NCBI GenBank assembly: GCA_947177845.1
Contig: CAMWVZ010000063.1
Coordinates: 1-6,065, forward strand
Direction of reading: 5' to 3'
Origin: an uncultured Bacteroidales bacterium
GTDB lineage: Bacteria; Bacteroidota; Bacteroidia; Bacteroidales; P3
DNA length: 6,065 nt
The notes under the pieces are model-generated. The model was not told where the DNA came from and did no database searches. It saw only the letters and a list, made by a program, of their open reading frames with translations. The position numbers were made by a program, and so were the translations under genes. Shown here piece by piece: positions 1-5,491 of the stretch (position 1 is the stretch's first letter; every line of letters begins with the position of its first letter).

Positions 1-77
1 TCACCGTCAACCACCTTGAATTCGTCTTTCGGAAATTCAAAGGTCTGATCAATCAAATCGGAATATTTGTTCTTCAT
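1..77 (-). CDS. N-terminal fragment of a probable PLP-dependent (arginine-type) decarboxylase
   Basis: Only the first 25 codons plus two bases are inside the window; the gene continues past the left edge. On the minus strand an ATG at 77-75 opens a frame with no stop, reading MKNKYSDLIDQTFEFPKDEF and then KVVDG. This opening (Lys/Asn-rich start, 'DLI-QT-x-FP-x-(E/D)-x-F') matches my memory of the small fold-type III PLP decarboxylases of Bacteroidetes that are usually annotated as arginine decarboxylase and act in polyamine synthesis. None of the catalytic region is visible, so the name rests on N-terminal resemblance alone. The start is supported by an A-rich stretch just upstream (AAATTTGAAAA on the minus strand), typical of Bacteroidetes, and by a minus-strand TAnnTTTG promoter about 70 nt upstream. 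The gene is divergent from sufS. It could instead be another protein with a similar opening. Confidence 0.62.
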   Translation of the reverse strand, partial: MKNKYSDLIDQTFEFPKDEFKVVDG

Positions 78-148
78 TTTTCAAATTTAAGTTAGTCGGA
101 TTGAAAAATTTTTGCCAAAGTAACTCACTCGGATTTACTTTTTCATCG

Positions 149-180
149 CAAAGGTAAGTATTTCAAACCTACAAACCCTA
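149..180 (-). promoter_or_regulatory. Bacteroidetes-type promoter for the leftward decarboxylase-like gene
   Basis: On the minus strand, 156-149 reads TACCTTTG, an exact match to TAnnTTTG, the -7 element of the Bacteroidetes primary sigma factor. It lies in a longer word, CTTACCTTTGC (158-148), that also occurs in the promoter of the slyD-like gene at the other end of the window. At the usual 19-nt spacing the -33 position holds TAGGG (180-176) instead of the consensus TTTG. TTTG words do occur at 175-172 and 167-164 but are spaced too closely. The predicted transcript would begin near 142, giving a leader of roughly 65 nt. Confidence 0.65.
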
Positions 181-198
181 TAATTCGTTCGGAATTTT

Positions 199-206
199 TA
201 ATTTTG
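199..206 (+). promoter_or_regulatory. Candidate -7 element for sufS
   Basis: TAATTTTG at 199-206 matches the Bacteroidetes TAnnTTTG -7 element on the plus strand and would give a leader of about 55-60 nt before the sufS ATG. No TTTG is visible at the expected -33 distance: the position 19 nt upstream (176-179) reads CCCT. The promoter may therefore be weak or activator-dependent, or the match may be chance in an A/T-rich stretch. Confidence 0.5.
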
Positions 207-252
207 TTTGAATGGGAAGCGGGGTGCTGCTTGGCTGCATCCTCCCAAACGC

Positions 253-263
253 CCCTATAAACA
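253..263 (+). promoter_or_regulatory. CCCTATAAACA leader motif before sufS
   Basis: The 11-mer CCCTATAAACA ends 7 nt before the sufS ATG. An identical copy ends 6 nt before the exonuclease ATG. It has no Shine-Dalgarno character. Its A-rich end fits the unpaired A-rich start regions favoured in Bacteroidetes translation, but exact sharing over 11 bases suggests a common element. Confidence 0.4.
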
Positions 264-270
264 GTAGATT

Positions 271-1485
271 ATGAACATCCAAGATATACGCGCGCAATTT
301 CCGATTCTCCAAGAGAAGGTGCACGGCAAACCTTTGGTCTATTTGGACAATGCAGCCACCACGCAGAAGCCCGAGCGGGTCATCGACTGCATCACCCACT
401 ATTACAAGCACCTCAACAGCAACATTCACAGAGGTGTACACTTTTTGAGCCAAGAGGCCACGCAGGCGTGGGAAGACGCCCGTGCCGCCGCCGCCCGTTT
501 CATGGGGGCGGGCGAGAACGAGCAGGTGATTCTGACAAAGGGCACCACCGAAGCCATCAACCTTGTGGCGAGCGGTTATGCGCAGGCCCTGTTGAAACCC
601 GGCGACCGCGTGGCGGTGAGCGTGGCCGATCATCATTCCAACTTCGTTACATGGCAGCAAGCCTGCCTGCGCAGCGGCGCCGAATTCCGCATCATCCCCA
701 CCCTCCCCGACGGCTCCTTAGACCTCGACGCGCTCGACAAAGAGCTGAAACAGGGGCTCAAACTCCTCTCCATTCCGCATATTTCGAATGTGCTGGGCAT
801 TGTCAACCCTATCGGGGAAATCATTGCCCGCGCGCATCGTGCGGGGTGCAGGGTGATGATAGACGGGGCGCAGGGCGTGGCGCATGTGCCTGTGAACGTA
901 GGGGATTTGGACTGCGACTTTTATGCTTGGTCGGGCCATAAGGCATACGGGCCCACGGGCATAGGCGTGCTTTACGGAAAACGCGAGCTGCTGGAGGCTT
1001 TGCCTCCCTATCAGTTCGGCGGGGAGATGATTGCCGATGTGGACTTCCAACAGACCACCTTCGCGGAGCTGCCTTTCAAGTTCGAGGCCGGAACACCGCC
1101 CATCGCCGAAGCCATTGCCTTGAAGGAAGCGCTCGATTTTCTCTCGGAAATCGGTTTCGATGCCTTGCAGAAACACGAATCGGAGTTAGTTACATACGCC
1201 TTCAACCGCCTCAACGAGATAGACGGAATGGAAATCTACGGAGGCCTGGCAAATCGCTCGGGTGTGGTTTCCTTCAATATAAAAGATGTGTATCATTATG
1301 ATGCGGGCGTTATCTTAGACCAGTTGGGCATTGCCGTGCGCACGGGACATCACTGCGCCCAACCGCTCATGCGGCACCTGAACATACCCGGCACTTTGCG
1401 TTGCAGCTTTGCCTGCCACAATACTTTGGCCGAGGTGGACGCGCTTGCGGAAGGTCTCGAAAAGGCTTGTTCAATGTTACGGTAA
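271..1485 (+). CDS. sufS: SufS-family cysteine desulfurase
   Basis: This PLP enzyme removes sulfur from L-cysteine as an enzyme-bound persulfide, releasing alanine, and supplies the SUF Fe-S assembly machinery in the cytosol. At 404 residues it has the usual length of the class II (SufS/CsdA) desulfurases. Visible landmarks are YLDNAATTQKP near residues 24-34, VADHHSNF with His121 stacking on PLP, DGAQG (198-202) for the PLP pyridine nitrogen, SGHKAYGPTG with the Schiff-base Lys224, and VRTGHHCAQP with Arg357 and the persulfide Cys362. Arg377 (TLRCSF) corresponds to the substrate-binding arginine of E. coli SufS. All key residues are present, so it should be active. The ATG at 271 gives the standard N-terminus and is preceded by CCCTATAAACA. 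No sufB, sufC or sufD lies in the window; the upstream neighbour is divergent, so this sufS starts its own unit, followed 12 nt later by the dus gene. Confidence 0.97.
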   Translation: MNIQDIRAQFPILQEKVHGKPLVYLDNAATTQKPERVIDCITHYYKHLNSNIHRGVHFLSQEATQAWEDARAAAARFMGAGENEQVILTKGTTEAINLVASGYAQALLKPGDRVAVSVADHHSNFVTWQQACLRSGAEFRIIPTLPDGSLDLDALDKELKQGLKLLSIPHISNVLGIVNPIGEIIARAHRAGCRVMIDGAQGVAHVPVNVGDLDCDFYAWSGHKAYGPTGIGVLYGKRELLEALPPYQFGGEMIADVDFQQTTFAELPFKFEAGTPPIAEAIALKEALDFLSEIGFDALQKHESELVTYAFNRLNEIDGMEIYGGLANRSGVVSFNIKDVYHYDAGVILDQLGIAVRTGHHCAQPLMRHLNIPGTLRCSFACHNTLAEVDALAEGLEKACSMLR

Positions 1486-1497
1486 TTCGAAGAAATC

Positions 1498-2478
1498 ATG
1501 CTTTCACTACACGATATAGAATGGATTTTAGCCCCCATGGACGGGGTTACCGACCACCCTTACCGCAATGCGTGGATGGAGGTGTTCGGCAACGATTCGC
1601 GTCCGCACGCGGGGCGACTGATGCACAAGGCCGTGAGCCCGTTCGTGAGCCTCGTGCAGGGTGAAAAAATCAAACGCTCGCATATCGCCGACCTCCTGCC
1701 GCAAAACAACCTCATGGACGTGGAACCGCAGGTGCTGGGCAACGATGCCGATTGTTTCCTTGTCATGGCCAAGACCTTGGCCGATTTGGGCTACCGTTCC
1801 GTGAATTGGAACTTAGGCTGTCCCAAACCGCAGATAGCCGCCAAGCAGAGAGGTAGCGGCCTTTTGCCTCACCCCGACCGTATCGACGCCTTTCTGAACC
1901 GCGTCGTCCCCGCCTCGCCCCTGCCGCTCTCCGTCAAGATTCGTCTCGGCTACCGCTCTCCCGACGAAGTTTTCAAGGTAATAGAGGTGTTGAACCGCTA
2001 CCCGCTTGTCTATGTGGCGGTGCACCCGCGCATCGGCACACAGCTCTACGGGGGCGAGGCGGATTGGAACAGATTTGAAGAAACCCTGCGTCTGCTTTCT
2101 GCGCCTTGCATCTACAACGGCGACATTCACAGCGTGCAAAAGGCAAAGGAATTTGTTTCCCGTTTCGGAAAGGGAGAACATAAAGTGAAGAGCGTGATGA
2201 TAGGGCGCGGCGTTATCGCCAACCCCTTCCTGCCGGGAATGCTGGCGGGCCTCTCCTATTCCCCTGCCGATATGCAGATCCTCTTCGCCCGTTTCGTGCA
2301 AACGCTTTGGAGCAACCATCTCGCCTGCGGCCTACGTCCCCTCTCCGCTCTCCAACGTCAGAAACTCTATTGGAGTCAATTCCAAGGGCCTTTCCTCCCT
2401 CCCACCGCCTTCTCCCACATCAAGACCCTCCAAGACCCCGACTTCTACGAGCGTTTCATATATTCTTTCCCCTGCTGA
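1498..2478 (+). CDS. dus: tRNA-dihydrouridine synthase (Dus family)
   Basis: This flavin enzyme reduces specific uridines in tRNA to dihydrouridine using FMN and NADPH, in the cytosol. The 326-residue protein shows the family signatures in order: LAPMDGVTD (11-19) at the first strand of the FMN-binding TIM barrel; VNWNLGCPKPQ with catalytic Cys108; the following KQRGSGLL; VKIRLGY with Lys147; VAVHPRIGTQLYGG with His176; YNGDI (206-210); and the phosphate-binding VMIGRGVIANPF (233-244). The C-terminal helical tRNA-binding part is present and the length is normal. I cannot tell which uridine position is modified; E. coli DusC-like enzymes are of similar size, but Bacteroidetes enzymes form their own groups. 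The start at 1498 lies 12 nt after the sufS stop, with the barrel motif 10 residues in, so it is almost certainly right. The short gap implies co-transcription with sufS. Confidence 0.95.
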   Translation: MLSLHDIEWILAPMDGVTDHPYRNAWMEVFGNDSRPHAGRLMHKAVSPFVSLVQGEKIKRSHIADLLPQNNLMDVEPQVLGNDADCFLVMAKTLADLGYRSVNWNLGCPKPQIAAKQRGSGLLPHPDRIDAFLNRVVPASPLPLSVKIRLGYRSPDEVFKVIEVLNRYPLVYVAVHPRIGTQLYGGEADWNRFEETLRLLSAPCIYNGDIHSVQKAKEFVSRFGKGEHKVKSVMIGRGVIANPFLPGMLAGLSYSPADMQILFARFVQTLWSNHLACGLRPLSALQRQKLYWSQFQGPFLPPTAFSHIKTLQDPDFYERFIYSFPC

Positions 2479-2517
2479 GCTATCGGGATTATTTTTTAAT
2501 TTCGCACGGAACATCAG

Positions 2518-2528
2518 CCCTATAAACA
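2518..2528 (+). promoter_or_regulatory. CCCTATAAACA leader motif before the exonuclease gene
   Basis: This is the second identical copy of the 11-mer found ahead of sufS, in the same position relative to the start codon (6 nt instead of 7). In the 56-nt gap after dus there is also TAATTTCG at 2497-2504, one mismatch from the TAnnTTTG promoter element, so a weak internal promoter for the exonuclease and rlmN is conceivable. Confidence 0.4.
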
Positions 2529-2534
2529 TTTGCC

Positions 2535-3470
2535 ATGACGAATACGGATTTTAAGCTGAACCTGACCCGACCGCTCTGTGTCTTCGACTTGGAAACCACA
2601 GGCCTCACTATCGGACGCGACCGCATTGTGGAAATCGCCGTCATCAAGGTGATGCCCGACGGCACCGAAAACCGCCTGCACCTCTACATAGACCCCGAAA
2701 TGGAGATTTCCAAGGAGATTTCGGATATCCACGGTCTCACCAACGCCAAGCTCAAGGAGTTGGGTGCGAAACCCTTGGCCGAATGCGCCGCCGAAATCAC
2801 GGCCTTTATCGGAGACAGCGACCTGGCGGGCTTCAATTCCAACAAATTCGACATTCCTTTCCTTGTGGAAGAGCTCAAACGGGCGGGCTTCGACTTCGAT
2901 ATGGAGAACCGTTACACGATAGACGTGCAGAACATCTTTCATAAAATGGAAGCGCGCACGCTTGCCGCCGCCTACAAGTTCTACGTAGACCCTAACGGTT
3001 TTGAGAACCAGCATACGGCCATGAACGACACCGCCGCCACGCTCAAGGTGCTCCGCGCGCAGATTGTGCATTACGCCGATGCGGAATACACCGACAAGAC
3101 GGGACAGGTGAGCAAGCCTATCACCAACAATGTGGCCGAATTGGCCGCCTTCTCCACCATCCGCAAGACCGCCGATTTAGCAGGACGCATCGGCTACGAC
3201 GAGCAAGGCCGCGAGATTTTCAACTTCGGCCAGCACAAAGGCAAGCCCCTGCGCGAATTCTTCCGCACTCCCACGGGGCGCAGCTATCTGGACTGGGTCT
3301 TGAACGCCGATTTTCCGCAGAACACAAAAGATGTGATGCTGAAGATATTTAACGAGGAGAATGAAAAGCAGAGAGAATTGACTCCCGTGCAGAAACTGCA
3401 AAAGCCCAAGACGCAGGCCGACAAGATCGAAGCGCTGAAAAAGAAATTCTCCCCCGGTCTGTTCGACTGA
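2535..3470 (+). CDS. DnaQ-like (DEDDh) 3'-5' exonuclease with ExoX-like C-terminal domain
   Basis: This is a predicted metal-dependent 3'-5' exonuclease of 311 residues. The N-terminal RNase H-fold domain (about 13-180) has the full DEDDh set: FDLETTG supplies Asp18 and Glu20, NSNKFDIPFL supplies Asp106, and HTAMND supplies His160 and Asp165. The segment around 221-275 (FNFGQHKGKPL followed by YLDWVL) resembles the small C-terminal domain found after the nuclease in exonuclease X-type proteins (ExoX-like_C / DUF3820 group). The tail from 276 on is charged and lysine-rich. Likely roles are DNA repair or proofreading-type trimming; the substrate cannot be read from sequence. It is not a DNA polymerase III epsilon subunit by any obvious clamp-binding motif. 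It starts 56 nt after dus and has its own CCCTATAAACA leader, so it may be transcribed both with dus and separately. RlmN follows after 18 nt. Confidence 0.93.
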   Translation: MTNTDFKLNLTRPLCVFDLETTGLTIGRDRIVEIAVIKVMPDGTENRLHLYIDPEMEISKEISDIHGLTNAKLKELGAKPLAECAAEITAFIGDSDLAGFNSNKFDIPFLVEELKRAGFDFDMENRYTIDVQNIFHKMEARTLAAAYKFYVDPNGFENQHTAMNDTAATLKVLRAQIVHYADAEYTDKTGQVSKPITNNVAELAAFSTIRKTADLAGRIGYDEQGREIFNFGQHKGKPLREFFRTPTGRSYLDWVLNADFPQNTKDVMLKIFNEENEKQRELTPVQKLQKPKTQADKIEALKKKFSPGLFD

Positions 3471-3488
3471 TTTCAAGGCACATCGAAT

Positions 3489-4529
3489 ATGGAGCGCAAG
3501 GAAATCCTCTTAGGAAAATCGCCCGCGGAACTGCAACAACTCTGCGCCGAACTCGGTTTTCCCAAATTCGCCGCCAAACAAATCGCCCTTTGGCTATACG
3601 GCAAGAAAGCACGCAGCATAGAGGCGATGACCGACCTTTCGGCCAAGAACCGCCTATTGTTGGCCGAACACGCCGAAATTGGGTGTGCGGAGCCTTTGTC
3701 GGACCAAAGCTCGCAAGACGGCACGCGGAAGTTTCTCTTCGCCACACAGGGCGCGGGGAAAAAGGCCGCGCCGAAATCCATTGAATCCGTTTATATTCCC
3801 GAAGCAGACCGCGCCACCCTCTGCGTGTCGTGCCAGTCGGGCTGCAAGATGAACTGCGGTTTCTGCGCCACGGGAAGCCAAGGCTTCAACCATTCCCTGC
3901 AAGTGCACGAAATCCTGAACCAATATTACAGCATACCCGAAACGGACGCCGTGAAAAACATCGTCTACATGGGCATGGGCGAACCTTTCGACAATATCGA
4001 TGCGGTGCTGAAATCGTTGGAGGCGATGACTTCGCCTTGGGGTTTTGCGTGGAGTCCGTACCGCATCACCGTTTCTACGGTGGGCATTTTGCCGGGACTG
4101 AGACGTTTTTTAGATGAAAGTTCGTGCCACCTCGCCGTGAGCCTGCACAATCCTTTTTCCGAGGAAAGGGCGCGTTTGATGCCTATGGAGAAAGCCTATC
4201 CCGTGGCCGAGGCGATAGACCTCCTGCACCGCTACGACTGGCACGGGCAACGCCGCGTGTCTTTCGAATATATCCTGATGAAAGACTATAACGACAGCCC
4301 TTTCCACGCCAAAGCCGTGGTGAAGCTGTTGCAGGGCTTGAATTGCCGGGTAAATCTGATTTCGTATCACGAAGTGCCGGGAAAACCTTTCCGGAAAACC
4401 ACGCCCGAACGCACCGCAAGGTTTCAGGAAATTTTGCAGCACAACGGCATCATCTGCACCCTGCGCAAATCGCGGGGCGAGGACATCATGGCCGCCTGCG
4501 GCCTGTTGGCCAAGACAAAGGGAAACTAA
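3489..4529 (+). CDS. rlmN: RlmN, dual-specificity 23S rRNA/tRNA adenine-C2 methyltransferase
   Basis: RlmN is a radical-SAM methyltransferase that makes 2-methyladenosine at A2503 of 23S rRNA and A37 of certain tRNAs. The 346-residue protein has an N-terminal RNA-binding region (KFAAKQIALWLYGK, 27-40), the radical-SAM cluster motif C119-x3-C123-x2-C126 (GCKMNCGFCATG), the SAM-binding MGMGEP (161-166), and the two further cysteines of the RlmN mechanism: Cys112 (TLCVSCQ) and Cys337 in EDIMAACG, the methyl-carrying residue. This Cys pair and the AACG tail mark RlmN, not merely a generic radical-SAM protein; Cfr is the only close alternative and is far less likely in this context. An additional Cys115 replaces the serine seen in E. 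coli. The gene is last in the plus-strand block, and its stop overlaps the stop of the convergent HTH gene by 4 nt. Its [4Fe-4S] cluster depends on SUF-type assembly, to which sufS contributes. Confidence 0.97.
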   Translation: MERKEILLGKSPAELQQLCAELGFPKFAAKQIALWLYGKKARSIEAMTDLSAKNRLLLAEHAEIGCAEPLSDQSSQDGTRKFLFATQGAGKKAAPKSIESVYIPEADRATLCVSCQSGCKMNCGFCATGSQGFNHSLQVHEILNQYYSIPETDAVKNIVYMGMGEPFDNIDAVLKSLEAMTSPWGFAWSPYRITVSTVGILPGLRRFLDESSCHLAVSLHNPFSEERARLMPMEKAYPVAEAIDLLHRYDWHGQRRVSFEYILMKDYNDSPFHAKAVVKLLQGLNCRVNLISYHEVPGKPFRKTTPERTARFQEILQHNGIICTLRKSRGEDIMAACGLLAKTKGN

Positions 4530-5476
4530 AGCATGCGCTTCAGATAGTCTTGTGTCTTTTCTTCCGCGTCGATATTGAGTTTCTTGCGGATTTTATAAAT
4601 GGAGGTCTCCACCGTGCGGACCGAACGGTTGGTGAGTTCCGCCGCATCTTTGGCGCTCATGCCCATAGCCAGCAAAGCGCAGAGGCGCAATTCGTAGGGG
4701 AGCATGGGCTCTTCGGACGTTTTTTCGATACGCGCCCAAAATTCGGGATTGATCTTGTCGAAGCAAGCCTTGTATTCGTCCCACGCATTCTTGGCATCCA
4801 AAAGGCTCACCGCCTTCATCATCTCCGCGATTTTCTCCTTGCGCGAAGCATCGGTCTTGGCCGAAGAAAGTTTCTTCAATCCCTCGCTCAGCGTAAGCAA
4901 TAATTCATGGCTCTTGAGCAACAGCAAACGTTCGTCGTTGTCGAAAGCCGGGACTTTCGGGGCGGCGGGCTTTTCACGGAGGAGGCTTTCATACGCAACG
5001 GGCTTTTCCTGCGGCACAGGCCGTTCCTGCACCTTAGGCCTTTCATACGCCAGCGGTCTTTCCTGCGTGGCGGGCGTGGGGTCGCCCATTTCGCCTTGCG
5101 AGAAATCCTGCAAGGTCTTGAAGGTAGGAGCGGGCTTTATCGGATCCCAACTGGTGAGCGGCGATACGGGACGGGCGGGAAGCACCCTGTCTTCGGGGTC
5201 GGGCGAAAGACGCTGGATATTGAAGTCCTGTGCGGGCATTCTTGTCTGCGCCACGGGACGGGGCTGAACGGGGCGCGGCCTTTCCACGGCCCGCTCGAAA
5301 TCCAAAGGCAAATCGTCTATGCTGTGCACCGTGGTCGGCACGGGCTGGCATCCGTAGTTCCTCCTGCCCGAAGCCGAATGTTTCCGACGCGTGCAGGTAA
5401 GCAACAGAATAATGCCCGTCAGCATCAACAATACACATACACCCGCCAAACCGAACCACAAATAATCGTTTTCCAT
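4526..5476 (-). CDS. Membrane-anchored LuxR-type HTH regulator with Pro-rich linker
   Basis: This 316-residue protein is not one I can name. Residues 5-28 form a single hydrophobic segment (WFGLAGVCVLLMLTGIILLL) followed at once by RRKHSASGRR, so the positive-inside rule predicts the short N-terminus outside and the rest in the cytoplasm. Residues 40-178 are low-complexity, rich in Pro, Arg, Glu and Gln, with an imperfect tandem repeat at 138-173. Residues 180-240 look helical. The C-terminus (259-303) is a LuxR/GerE-type HTH: ELRLCALLAMGMSAKDAAEL, then SVRTVETSIYKIRKKL, with the family's Thr-Val-Glu recognition helix and terminal KKL. This is the HTH type seen at the end of Bacteroidetes TPR-TM-HTH regulators, but no TPR or periplasmic sensor is present. 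The gene starts 15 nt after the slyD-like gene and is probably co-transcribed with it. DNA binding is inferred; an anchoring or scaffold role is possible. Confidence 0.85.
   Translation of the reverse strand: MENDYLWFGLAGVCVLLMLTGIILLLTCTRRKHSASGRRNYGCQPVPTTVHSIDDLPLDFERAVERPRPVQPRPVAQTRMPAQDFNIQRLSPDPEDRVLPARPVSPLTSWDPIKPAPTFKTLQDFSQGEMGDPTPATQERPLAYERPKVQERPVPQEKPVAYESLLREKPAAPKVPAFDNDERLLLLKSHELLLTLSEGLKKLSSAKTDASRKEKIAEMMKAVSLLDAKNAWDEYKACFDKINPEFWARIEKTSEEPMLPYELRLCALLAMGMSAKDAAELTNRSVRTVETSIYKIRKKLNIDAEEKTQDYLKRML
4958..5065 (-). repeat. Imperfect 54-nt tandem repeat coding an 18-residue Pro/Glu-rich unit
   Basis: Inside the linker of the HTH gene, two adjacent 18-residue units are visible: QERPLAYERPKVQERPVP (138-155) and QEKPVAYESLLREKPAAP (156-173). 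At DNA level the two copies of CATACGC at 4990 and 5044 are exactly 54 nt apart and are followed by similar sequence. This looks like an in-frame duplication that has since diverged. Such tracts tend to expand and contract. Confidence 0.7.
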
Positions 5477-5491
5477 ATCGCGTCTTCTAAA

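Larger units (their letters stand above)
78..270. other. Divergent intergenic region between the decarboxylase-like gene and sufS
   Basis: This 193-nt non-coding stretch is distinctly AT-rich in its left two thirds (78-210) compared with the flanking genes, then turns G-rich and afterwards C-rich (214-255). It carries one candidate -7 element on each strand, symmetrically placed, with a CCCTATAA motif near the midpoint and a second copy just before the sufS start. Several TCGGA-plus-A/T words are scattered through it. I see no convincing small ORF or RNA gene. Confidence 0.8.

Noticed and set aside
718..1176. Minus-strand frames inside sufS
   Set aside because: Shadows of the sufS coding sequence, with no domain or plausible start signal.
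2467..2497. Possible terminator after dus: TCCC paired with GGGA, then a T-rich run
   Set aside because: The stem is only 4 bp with a loop of about 13 nt, too weak to call.
2520..3071. Open frame of 183 codons on the minus strand, opposite the exonuclease gene
   Set aside because: It is antisense to a gene with complete catalytic motifs, its translation shows no recognisable domain, and long antisense frames are common opposite GC-rich codons.
3489..4529. Cfr antibiotic-resistance methyltransferase instead of RlmN
   Set aside because: The chromosomal housekeeping context, the full-length N-terminal domain and the AACG tail fit RlmN; nothing suggests a mobile resistance gene.
4529..4560. Small hairpin AAGC-ATGC-GCTT after the rlmN stop, followed by scattered T residues
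   Set aside because: Four base pairs and no continuous U-tract; it lies in the coding end of the HTH gene.
4343..4903. Open frame of 186 codons on the plus strand running from rlmN into the HTH gene
   Set aside because: It overlaps two well-supported genes in other frames and shows no family signature.
4704..5267. Open frame of 187 codons on the plus strand, opposite the HTH gene; Ser/Gly-rich translation
   Set aside because: Its composition mirrors the Pro/Arg/Glu-rich linker on the other strand. No start context or domain supports it.
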